From Chryseobacterium sp. E1 (GTDB lineage Bacteria; Bacteroidota; Bacteroidia; Flavobacteriales; Weeksellaceae): a DNA stretch of 64,000 nt. The notes below the pieces were generated by a model, which had not been told where the DNA came from, did no database searches, and worked only from the letters and a program-made list of their open reading frames with translations. Numbering within the stretch: position 1 is the stretch's first letter; every line of letters begins with the position of its first letter. The DNA is taken from positions 4,092,001 to 4,156,000 of the forward strand of contig CP078104.1 in the NCBI GenBank assembly GCA_019203745.1, read 5' to 3'. Made by a program: the position numbers and the translations under genes. Positions 43,397-53,035 of this stretch are shown here, piece after piece.

Positions 43397-43429
43397 AATA
43401 AATACTAACAATTAAATATCAATAAAATT

Positions 43430-43858
43430 ATGAGTACATATCCATTAGTAAAGTTTGCCTTTGAAGTAGATTGGGGCGGGAAAAAATAGGATTCCAGGAA
43501 GTAACGGGTCTGAATGCAGAAACAGCTCTGATTGAATACAGACATGGAGCAAGCCCTGACTTCAGCAAAATTAAATGCCTGGATTGATGAGCTTCAGTAA
43601 CATCACCTTAAAAGAGGAACTTTCAAGAATGATAATGAATATTTTGAGTGGTTCAAAACCATCCAGCTTAATACGGTAGAACGCAGATCCATTACGATTT
43701 CTCTTTTGGATGAGAACGGAGAACCTGCAGTAACCTGGAAAGTGAAAAATGCCTTCCCGCTTAAATTACAGTCAACAGATCTGAAAGCTGAAGGTAATGA
43801 GGTTGCCGTTGAAACCTTAGAAATTGCACACGAAGGATTAACTATTGAAAATAACTAA
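43430..43858 (+). CDS. eCIS inner-tube protein 1 (2-3 frameshifts)
   Basis: Phage tail tube (gp19-like) family, about 143 residues: MSTYPLVKFAFEVDWGGKKIGFQEVTGL, then SPDFSKIKMPG and VEVETLEIAHEGL-type C-terminus. Nearly identical to tube 2 at 45298-45728. Comparison shows a lost G near 43581 and a lost A near 43610 here, and both copies lack one A in the run after the Gly-Gly-Lys codons (about 43483). Hexameric rings of it stack to form the tube. Confidence 0.88.
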
Positions 43859-43881
43859 TATTAACTTTAAATTTTTAACAA

Positions 43882-45264
43882 ATGAATTACAAAACACCTG
43901 GAGTTTACGTAGAAGAAACTGCGAAATTCCCACCATCTGTAGCACAAGTAGAAACAGCTATCCCTGCTTTTATCGGGTATACGGAAAAAGGACCAAAAAT
44001 GAGCCGACAAGGATCTCTTCTATGTTGGAATATGAAACAGTTTTTGGAAAAGCTAACAAAGAAAAAACAGCGATCTCTATTTCAATTGAAGATATTGTTG
44101 TAACAGCCAATGTAGATAACACCAAGCTAAGCCCTTTCAAAATGTATTATGCAATGCAAATGTATTTTGCTAACGGCGGTGGACCTTGTTATATTGTTTC
44201 TGCAGGAACAGCAGCAGGTTATCCCACTAAAGGAGAAAGAGTTGATTTTGAAAAAGCTCTTGCTACGCTGGAAAAAGAAGATGAGCCAACACTTATTGTT
44301 TTCCCGGATGCTGAATCTTTAACTGCCGCTGATGCCTATGACGTGTACGAACTGGCTTTAGATCAGGCAGAATCAATGAAAGACAGATTTGTCATCATGG
44401 ATGTCCTTGATACTGTTGATTCCTTTAAAGGCGCTGCAGGTCCTGGTGTAGGACAAAGTGGTCAGCGTTTAAAATACGGAGCAGCGTATTATCCGAAATT
44501 AGAAACCGTTTTAAGCTATAGCTATGATGATAAGGATGTTAAAATCGATAGCTATAAAGAAATTAATTCTGATGGAGATCTTGTACCGGTTACAATGCAA
44601 ACGGGTGAAAATAACCTGGGATGGTTAAAGACAAAAATTCTGAATTATACAACCTGGCTCAAAAAGTAATTGCATCTAAAAAAGTGGTACTGACTCCATC
44701 ATCAGCAATGGCAGGAGTGTACGCAAAAGTAGACAGCACTTCAGGAGTATGGAAATCTCCGGCTAATGTGAGCCTTAACTTCGTAGTAGCTCCTAAAGTG
44801 AAAATTTCTCACGAAGAGCAGGAAAATATGAACGTAGATTCTACAGCCGGAAAATCAATCAATGCGATCAGAACCTTCACGGGAAAAGGAACATTGGTTT
44901 GGGAGCAAGAACGTTAGACGGAAACAGCAATGAGTGGAGATACATCTCTGTACGTCGTTTCTTCAACATGGTGGAAGAATCTGTGAAGAAAGCTACAGAA
45001 CGTTTTGTCTTCGAACCGAATACCGCCAATACATGGGTTCGTGTACAGACCATGATTGAGAACTTCCTTGATCAGCAGTGGAGAGACGGAGCCCTTGCAG
45101 GAAGTAAGCCTGAAGAAGCTTATTATGTAAGCGTAGGTCTGCACAAAACCATGTCTGCCCAGGATATTCTGGAAGGCAGAATGAATATCGAGATCGGTAT
45201 GGCAGCAGTACGTCCTGCAGAGTTTATTGTGCTACGTTTTTCACACAAATTACAGGAAGCATAA
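43882..45264 (+). CDS. eCIS sheath protein 3 (3 frameshifts)
   Basis: About 461 residues, the standard-length sheath of the set. MNYKTPGVYVEETAKFPPS, VETAIPAFIGYTEKGPK, MYFANGGGPCYIVSAG, TLIVFPDAESLTAADAYDVYE, and the conserved C-terminal domain (AGKSINAIRTFTGKGTLVWG; VRRFFNMVEESVKKATERF; AAVRPAEFIVLRFSHKLQ). Indels near 43997, 44622 and 44900 (GGGG reduced to GGG, where sheath 2 has the full run). The last 450 bases are almost identical to sheath 2, a tandem duplication. Confidence 0.9.
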
Positions 45265-45297
45265 AATAAATACTAACAATTAAATATCAATAAAATT

Positions 45298-45728
45298 ATG
45301 AGTACATATCCATTAGTAAAGTTTGCCTTTGAAGTAGATTGGGGCGGGAAAAAATAGGATTCCAGGAAGTAACGGGTCTGAATGCAGAGACAGCTCTGAT
45401 TGAATACAGACATGGAGCAAGCCCTGACTTCAGCAAAATTAAGATGCCTGGATTGATGAGCTTCAGCAACATCACTTTAAAAAGAGGAACTTTCAAAAGT
45501 GATAACGAATATTTTGAGTGGTTCAAAACAATTCAGCTGAATACGGTAGAACGCAGATCTATTACAATTTCACTTTTAGATGAGAACGGCGAACCTGCAG
45601 TAACCTGGAAAGTGAAAAATGCCTTCCCGCTTAAATTACAGTCAACAGATCTGAAAGCTGAAGGGAATGAGGTAGCCGTTGAAACCTTAGAAATTGCACA
45701 CGAAGGATTAACTATTGAAAATAACTAA
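45298..45728 (+). CDS. eCIS inner-tube protein 2 (1 frameshift)
   Basis: 143 residues, near-identical paralogue of tube 1, with the same missing A in the run at about 45351. The rest is intact: ETALIEYRHGASPDFSKIK, FEWFKTIQLNTVERRSITIS-type strands and ETLEIAHEGLTIENN at the end. The next tube gene starts 2 bases after its stop. Confidence 0.9.
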
Positions 45729-45730
45729 TC

Positions 45731-46198
45731 ATGGCTCTATTATATCCTCCAACCAGTTTCTCTTTTATTGTTAACGGGATTTCAACAACAGAGGGTATTG
45801 ATTCCAGATTTCAATCTATATCAGGTTTATCCACAGAAATCGGAACTGAAGAATATGCCGAAGGAGGCGAAAACAGGTTTACTCACCAGCTTCCTTTGAG
45901 ACCCAAATATCCCAATTTAGTTCTTAAGCGTGGGCTGATCGTAAGTTCCGGACTGATAAGCTGGTGCAGAAATGCAATGGAAAACTTCCAGTTTGAACCC
46001 AGAGACCTGATCATTTCTCTTTCAGGCGGGCTTCAGTCTACAGCTCCTCTAATGGTTTGGAATGTCGTTGGGGCATACCCGGTAAAATGGGAAGTTTCAG
46101 AATTCAACGCCGAAGAAAGCAAACTTGCTATTGAAACCATAGAACTGAAATATAGATATTTCACGATACCCTCATCGTTAGCAAGCCTGGGCTTGTAA
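45731..46198 (+). CDS. eCIS tube protein 3, Afp5-like
   Basis: Intact, 155 residues. gp19/T4-tube family: MALLYPPTSFSFIVNGISTT, ISGLSTEIGTEEYAEGGENRF, PLRPKYPNLVLKRGLIV and WNVVGAYPVKWEVSEFNAEESK. More divergent than tubes 1 and 2; in Afp/PVC the equivalent protein (Afp5/Pvc5) forms the specialised first ring connecting tube and baseplate. Its place at the end of the sheath-tube block agrees. Confidence 0.88.
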   Translation: MALLYPPTSFSFIVNGISTTEGIDSRFQSISGLSTEIGTEEYAEGGENRFTHQLPLRPKYPNLVLKRGLIVSSGLISWCRNAMENFQFEPRDLIISLSGGLQSTAPLMVWNVVGAYPVKWEVSEFNAEESKLAIETIELKYRYFTIPSSLASLGL

Positions 46199-46214
46199 TT
46201 TCTCAATCAAATCT

Positions 46215-46335
46215 AAGCACTTAAGCGTGTGTTAGTTTAAAGATAACTTTTACCCAAATCTTTTTCATAAAAAAACAACAGATTGGTCTGCAAACGGGAC
46301 TGAACACACCCTTCATGTGCTTGGATTTTTTAAAT
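46215..46335 (+). promoter_or_regulatory. Long hairpin between tube 3 and the baseplate genes
   Basis: AAGCAC at 46215-46220 pairs with GTGCTT at 46317-46322, and inside it GTGTGTTAGT (46227-46236) pairs with ACTGAACACAC (46299-46309); TTTTTT follows at 46326. Possible partial terminator or processing site lowering baseplate relative to sheath and tube expression. Confidence 0.45.
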
Positions 46336-46398
46336 AAAAATGTTAAATCATTGATTGTAAGTATTTTGTGTATTTATAATTGATTAAAAATAAACGAA

Positions 46399-46559
46399 AT
46401 GCCAATAGAAATAAAAGAGCTTCACATTAAAATAAATGTGGACGAGAAGACAATTGCAACGACAACTGCAACTTCACTGGATGAAGCAAAGATTATGCAG
46501 TCAGTCAGTGAGAGTGTAGAGCAAATAGTGAACATTGAAAAACGTAAAAAGAAAGATAA
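46399..46559 (+). CDS. DUF5908-like small protein (1 frameshift)
   Basis: About 53 residues: MPIEIKELHIKINVDEK, a Thr-rich linker and a helical end QSVSESVEQIVNIEKRKKER. Short proteins beginning MPIEIRELHIK are found between tube and LysM genes in Bacteroidota eCIS loci. One A is missing in the run before 46550; restored, the stop TAA at 46557-46559 overlaps the ATG of the next gene. Role unknown, probably structural (position of Afp6). Confidence 0.7.
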
Positions 46560-47291
46560 TGGGCGGAGAAATAAAAAAATAAGGATAGGAACCTATGAAG
46601 ATTCCACATACGGAAGAATGATTAGCAGCAGTGCTTTTGTAGCTCTCATTAACCCGACAGGTTTTTCTTTTACACGTAAAAATGAATACAATACGACGCA
46701 AGAACCTGGAACAAGCGAAGCTGATCCCAAATATGTCAAAGCATCTCCTCAATCTTTACAGTTAGAATTTTTATTTGACGGTACAGGAGTTACAAAAGTG
46801 AACTCTGGTAATAAACTTATCAATAAAATAAAGGAAGGCTTAGGCAAAAGAAACCCTTTCAGTAAAAAAGCGGTAGAAGATCAATTAGCTGAATTTTATG
46901 TAGCTACTGGAAATTATAATGGCTCTATTCATAAACCGTATAATGTTATCATTATTTGGGAGAATTTGAATTTAAAGGAGTGCTTACCGAGTTTACAATC
47001 GATTACAAACTATTTAATAATGATGGAACACCCCTTAGGGCAATAGGTAAAGCTAAGTTCGCAGGAGCTGTCAGTAAAGAACTTGCAGAGAGAACTGTAA
47101 AAACATCTTCTCCGGATCTTACCCATAAAAGAACAGTACAGGCAGGAGATACCTTACCCTTAATGACCGAGAGAATTTACGGAGACTCCAAATATTATCT
47201 GGAAGTAGCTAAAATAAACGGTCTTGTCAATTTCAGACAATTAATTCCAGGGCAGGAGCTATTCTTTCCGCCATTAGAAAAAATTTCATAA
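46559..47291 (+). CDS. eCIS LysM-domain baseplate protein, Afp7-like (2 frameshifts)
   Basis: About 245 residues. Start ATG at 46559 reading MGGEIKKIRIGTYEDSTYG once an A is added at 46573-46579. N-terminal baseplate domain with ALINPTGFSFTRKNEYN, LQLEFLFDGTGV and, after an indel near 46966, GEFEFKGVLTEFTIDYKLFN; C-terminal LysM domain HKRTVQAGDTLPLMTERIYGDSKYYLEVAKINGL..IPGQELFFPP. Matches Afp7/gp53-like proteins that clamp the tube to the baseplate. Confidence 0.85.
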
Positions 47292-47292
47292 T

Positions 47293-49032
47293 ATGAATAA
47301 TAGCGGATATATACAAACAGCAAAAAACCCGGACTTAACGACCTATAAGATAATGTCTGGAGGTACAGAACTGCCGGGTAAATACGGTGTGAAAAGCATT
47401 GCCGTAGAAAAAGAGGTCAACAGAATCCCTTATGCCCGCATCGTTATTTTGGACGGAAGTGTACCGGAGCAGGATTTTAAGCTAAGTAATGAAGAACTGC
47501 TAATTCCCGGAAAAGAAATTGAAATTACTGCCGGATACCACTCTAAAGAAGAAACCATTTTTAAAGGAGTGGTGGTAAAGCACAATATAAAAATCAGAAA
47601 CGGATCTTCCTACCTCATTATAGAATGCAGAGATAAAGCTGTGAAAATGACCTTGGGTAGAAAAAGTAAATATTTCTACGACAGTAAAGACAGTGATATT
47701 ATTGAAGAACTCATTGGGAATAGCGGTGCAGCTGCTGATGTGGAAGCTACTACAGGCTCCCATAAAGAATTGGTACAGTATCAGGCTTCCGATTGGGACT
47801 TTATGCTGACAAGGGCACAGGCAAACGGCCAACTCTGCTTTGTTGACAATGGAACCATCAAGATAGCTAAGCCTGATTTTAGTGGTGATACTGTAGAAAC
47901 GGTGGTGTACGGATCGTCAGTGCATGAATTTGACGGAGAAATTGACGCCAGAGACCAGTTCAGTAAAATTACAGCCAAAACATGGAGCTATACCGATCAG
48001 GAACTGACTGAAGTGGAAGCCCAGGATCCGGCCATTAACCTCAACGGAAATCTTTCATCAGGAGACCTGGCAGATGTTTTCGGAATTGAAGACCTTCAGC
48101 TGAAACATGGCGGTAACCTCACTCAGGATGAACTTCAGGAATGGGGTGATGCCAAAGCTACTTTCCAGCAGCTAGCCAAAATAAGAGGAAGAGTAAGATT
48201 CAGGAATTCCCGTGGTGCCGGGAGATTTATTAACGCTGGAGGGAGTGGGAGACCGGTTTAACGGGAAAATATACGTAACGGGTGTGCGTCATGAAATTGC
48301 CGAAGGAAACTGGCTGGTAGATGCTCAGTTCGGACTCTCTCCCACATGGTTCTCAGAAACGTATGATATAAGCGAAATGCCCGGTTCGGGAATTATTCCG
48401 GCCATCAGCGGATTACATGTAGGAGTCGTATCTCAGTTAGAATCTGATCCGGACGGAGAAGACCGGATTTTGGTACAGATACCCATCATTAATAACGAAG
48501 AAGAGGGAATCTGGGCAAGAATAGCCACCCTTGATGCCGGAGAAAACAGAGGATCATTTTTCAGACCGGAGATCGGTGATGAAGTGATCATCGGATTCAT
48601 TAATGACGATCCCAACGACGCTGTTGTGCTGGGAATGCTGAACAGCAGTACAAAACCGGCTCCTATCACAGCTTCTGATGATAATCACGAAAAAGGATTT
48701 GTAACCCGTAGCGAAATGAAAATGATCTTTAATGACGACAAAATTTCGTACACCCTTGAAACTCCAAAAGGTAAAAAAGTGATCCTGGACGAAGATGCAG
48801 ATCTTATTAAAATAGAAGATGAGCATTCTAATGTTCTCACCCTTAATAAGGACGGCATCAGTATAGAAAGCGGGAAAGATATCAAGATTAAAGCAAAAGG
48901 TGACATCAAGATGGAAGGAACCAATATCAATATAAAAGCCGGTGCCCAGCTCAAAGCAGAAGGAAGCTCAGGTTCGAACTTAAATCAGGAGCAGTAACAG
49001 TTGTAAAAGGATCTCAAGTTAAAATTAATTAA
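47293..49032 (+). CDS. eCIS spike protein, VgrG/Afp8-like (2 frameshifts)
   Basis: About 580 residues. The N-terminal gp27-like part includes IPYARIVILDG, AVKMTLGRKSKYF and YQASDWDFMLTRAQANGQLCFVD; then the OB-fold (HVGVVSQLESDPDGEDRILVQIP; SFFRPEIGDEVIIGFINDDPNDAVVLGML) and a beta-helix tail of short repeats (ISIESGKDIKIKAKGDIKMEGTNINIKAG). Frame breaks near 48213 and 48978; read through, the end is ELKSGAVTVVKGSQVKIN at 49032. Trimers form the membrane-piercing spike. Confidence 0.92.
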
Positions 49033-49034
49033 TC

Positions 49035-49323
49035 ATGAAACCGGCAGCAAGAATTACAGACATGCATACCTGTCCTATGGTAACGGGAAATGTTCCCCAT
49101 GTAGGCGGACCGATTATTCCGGCAGGAGAACCTACTGTACTCATCGGAGGGAAACCCGCAGCGAGAGTAGGAGACAAGGCAGTATGCACAGGCCCGTTAG
49201 ACACCATTGCATCTGGATCTTCAAGTGTTCTGATCGGAGGAAACCCGCCGCAAGAATGGGAGATTCTACCGCTCACGGAGGCGTAATCTCCGCAGGGAAG
49301 CTACTGTTCTGATAGGCGGATAA
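49035..49323 (+). CDS. PAAR-domain spike tip protein, Afp10-like (2 frameshifts)
   Basis: About 97 residues: MKPAARITDMHTCPM, two repeats of PxxVLIGGKPAARVGD type and GDSTAHGGVISAGEATVLIGG at the end. The His and Cys residues (DMHTCP, VCTGP, AHGG) are the zinc ligands of PAAR tips. Starts 2 bases after the spike gene. Indels near 49250 and 49297. Caps the spike and may carry effectors. Confidence 0.9.
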
Positions 49324-49463
49324 CAGGGAAGGAAAATTGATCTGATTCTGATCTTATCTCCCTGAAATAGAAACGTAAAACATCAATAACAAAAACGGTT
49401 GGAATAACTGGAACTCTATGTTACAGATGCAGGATGTTTAACATTAAATATAACAAATAACGT

Positions 49464-49926
49464 ATGAAAATAAATACAGATTTTTTTAGGAACAGGCTGG
49501 AGTTTTCCGCCTGAGTTTAACGAGACTGAAGGAAAGCTGGTAATGACCACAGATGTGGAAGACATCAATAACAGTCTTAAAATTTTGCTGTCAACACGCC
49601 CCGGTGAACGTGTGATGTTCCCAAACTATGGATGTGATCTGCAGGAAATGCTCTTTAAACCCCTGGACTTAACGTTAATCACTCAAATGAAAGGAATCGT
49701 GGAACGTGCTATTCTATACCACGAACCCAGAATAAACATTTTAAGTATTGAAATTGATACCCGGGATGAGCTTGAAGGCGAAGTTTTGATACAAGTTGAC
49801 TACGAAGTAAGAAATACTAATACAAGAAGCAATATTGTTTTCCTTTCTACAAAGGAGAAGCTACCGAAATATAATGAATTACAGGATGTCTGTAGCCATT
49901 TTGAATACTACCAAACACTACACTAA
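49464..49926 (+). CDS. eCIS baseplate wedge protein, gp25/Afp9-like (1 frameshift)
   Basis: About 153 residues. With one T removed from the run at 49485-49491 it starts MKINTDFLGTGWSFPPEFNE, the gp25 signature, followed by LLSTRPGERVMFPNYGCDLQEMLF with the conserved Arg-Pro-Gly-Glu-Arg and the VDYEVRNTNTRSNIVF end. One of the few overcalled homopolymers in the locus. Assembles the baseplate wedge and helps nucleate the sheath. Confidence 0.92.
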
Positions 49927-49963
49927 GTATTGCATCTGACCATAGAAAGATAAATATAAACAA

Positions 49964-52900
49964 ATGAAAAAAACAGATACATTTTCACATTATCGTGAAG
50001 GAAAATCACAAATGCAGCGCTTTTTAGCAGAACTAGATCCTGGCAATCTTGAATTACACGATTTCGATTTGTTTGACTGGCTATTATTCGCAAATAATTT
50101 TGCTCAGCGTGTAAACTACTTTGACAAAGGTGATAATAAAACATCGAAAGGAAACTGGGGAAACTTCTTCCTGGGTGATGATGCCAATCCTATTCCACGT
50201 AGAGAAAGCGTTGAGTATAAAAGTATGAAAAAACAGGTTACAGATCTTATGTCCGGGTTTGAACAGGATAGCAATCTGACCCCTCACCTGACATTATTTG
50301 TTTGCTTTTTGAAGCTATTGGATTTCTCGAAAAAGCCTTCAATAATCTGACGAAAAGGCACCTGGATTTCTATTATAATGAAATTCTTCAGATTGAGAAA
50401 AATGATGCCAGAGCAGACAAAGCCTATGTGATCTTTGAATTGGCCAAAAAAGCAATTCAGGAAAAAATCCCGGGAGGAACATTGCTGGATGGCGGTAAAG
50501 ACTCAAAAGGAAAAAAAAGGATTTATAAAACAGGAGACGAGCTTATTGCCAACCAGGCAAAAGTAGTGGAGATCAAAAGTTTCCTGAACGATGTAGAAAA
50601 AGGGGAGCTTAGAATGGCTGAGGTTGCCAATTCTGCGGACGGTCTGGGAGAAAAATTACCGGAAGGAAGCAACTATTGGTGGCCGTTTGGCTATAACTCA
50701 GCTGAAACAGCTTCAGATAGATCTATTTATAAAAAACTTCCAAAAGCTAAGCTTGGATTTTCTGTGGCGTCATCATTATTCGATTTGAAAGAAGGTGACC
50801 GGACAGTAACACTTAAAATTACTTTTCATAAAAACGGAACACAGAAGCTTCAAGAACTTTCAATAGAAGATATTGAAAATAATATCAAAGTGCTTTGCAG
50901 CGGAGAAAAAGAATGGCTGTCAGGAATTGCTCTGAAATGTATTGACAGGACAGAAAGTCAACTGGAACTTTCTTTCAACTTACCTAAAGACTTGCCTGCT
51001 GTTGTAAAATACAATAAAGAAGTGCATGCAGAAGCGTTCCAGACAGATCTTCCTGTGGTAAGGCTGATGATAGAAGGGGAAAAGTATTATAATATGTATG
51101 AAGCGCTTTCCGAAAAATCATTGAAAAACATCGAAATATCAGTTGATGTAAAAGGAGTAAAATCTGTTCAGATTGAAAATGATAATGGTGCATTGAATTC
51201 GGAAAAACCTTATTATCCGTTCACTGCACAGCCGGTTAAAGGATCTAACTTTTATATCAGGTTTCCTGAAATGTTTTCCAAAAAATGGAAAAAGCAGACA
51301 TTACGATCAACTGGAAAAATGCGCCTGATTCTATAAAAGAATTATATGATGGATACGTCATCAGACCCAATCAGAATATCAGTTTAAAAGAATTTGAAGC
51401 AGCTGAAAGACCTTCCATTGTAAGTGATGATCATTACTTTAAAGCAGATACCGCACTCCTGGAAAAAGAAATATGGAATACCAAAGCTCAGGATATTGAT
51501 GTATTTAAACAGGTGGACGGTGCTTATAAAACCCTGTTTTCTGTAAATAACGGAGGAAATAAACCTGGAACAGCAGGAGCGATCAGAGTAACACTGAAAC
51601 AGTCATCATTACAGGATGTATACCCGAAACTGTATACACTGGCATTATCAAGCGATCCTACCAGAAAAAAACTGATTCCTAATGAGCCTTACATCCCTTT
51701 TGCTGAAGATATTGAACTTAATTATACTGCAACAGAAAGTGTATACTCTTACTTAAGTGAAGAATCTGCCGGGGAAGCCTCAAAAACAGAAGGCGTACAG
51801 CTGTATCATGAAGACGTATTCGGACAATACGAAAAAGACGCTGAAACCGGAAGCATTGTGCCTGTACACCAGAATGGAGGTGAGTTATATATTGGTCTGG
51901 AAGCCCTGCCGAAAACAACGGTTTCTCTATTGATCCAGATGCTGGAAGGAAGCGAAAACCCTTTGGTAGACCCCTTCGAAGAAAAAGAATTTATAGAATG
52001 GCATATCCTTTCAGGGAATACATGGGTTGATCTTTCAGATGATATGCTGCAAAATGAAACCAGAAAATTTCTCTGAATCAGGAATTGTAAAGTTCAAAAT
52101 TCCACGAGATATCAATACCAGCCATACAAGGCTTTCAGACGGATTGGTCTGGATCAGGGCAAAGTCAAAAAGAAGCTATGATGCAGTATGTAAAATTCAG
52201 GGAATCTATACTCAGGCTGTTTTAGCTACCTTCCAGAATCAGGATAATGACCTGTCTCATCTGAATAACGGACTGGAAGCAAAAACCATTGCTAAACTGA
52301 TCACAAGAGTTCCTCAGGTAAAATCGGTTAACCAGCCGTATAACTCTTTCGACGGTAAATATAAAGAAGCAGATCTGGAGTTTTACAGACGGGTGAGTGA
52401 GAGATTAAGACATAAGCACAGAGCAATTACACAATGGGATTATGAGCAGCTGGTATTACAGGAGTTCCCGGAAGTCTTTAAAGTAAAATGCTTGAATCAC
52501 ACCTCAGAAAAGTCCTATATGGCTCCAGGACATGTGACCCTGATGGTAGTACCGAATATTAAAAATAAAAATGCTTTTGATATTTATCAGCCCAGAGTAA
52601 GCAGAGCCAGCCTGAATAAAATTCAGAATTATGTGAATGAATTAAATACCATGCATGTAAAAGCTCAGGTAGTGAATCCTAACTATAAGGAAGCCCAGGT
52701 AGAAACAAAAGTTAAATTCTTTGAGCAGTATGACGAAACATTCTATACCCAGCAGTTAGACGAAGATATTAAAAATATATATCACCATGGGCATTTACAG
52801 ACTCTAAAGATATCGACTTCAACGTAGAGCTGAATGTGAATCATCTGGTTAATTATCTGGAGCAGCTGCAGTATGTAGATTACGTGGATGAGATCAAAAT

Positions 52901-53011
52901 ACTGGTGAATAATGTCATACAGAAAAAACATTGATCGAAGTGGATCCGAAATCAATTCTGGTATCTGCCAAGCAGCACAAGGTCACTATTACAGATCAGG
53001 TATGTATTTAA
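49964..53011 (+). CDS. Large baseplate protein, Afp11/gpJ-like (about 5 frameshifts)
   Basis: About 1015 residues across frames. N-terminus MKKTDTFSHYREGKSQMQRFLAELD; LTPHLTLFVCFLKLLGFLEKAFNNLTKRHLDFYY near residue 105; a beta-rich middle; and the C-terminal part with the conserved ITQWDYEQLVLQEFPEVFKVKCLNHT and GHVTLMVVPNIKNKNAFDIYQP. These are marks of the Bacteroidota eCIS baseplate J-like proteins. Breaks near 50325, 51280, 52060, 52785 and 52920. Forms the wedge arms around the spike. Confidence 0.85.
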
Positions 53012-53035
53012 TAATAAATAGAAGAAAACATAATC

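Noticed and set aside
49324..49463. CAGGGA...TCCCTG inverted repeat after the PAAR gene as a terminator
   Set aside because: The pairing is short with a long loop and no T tract.
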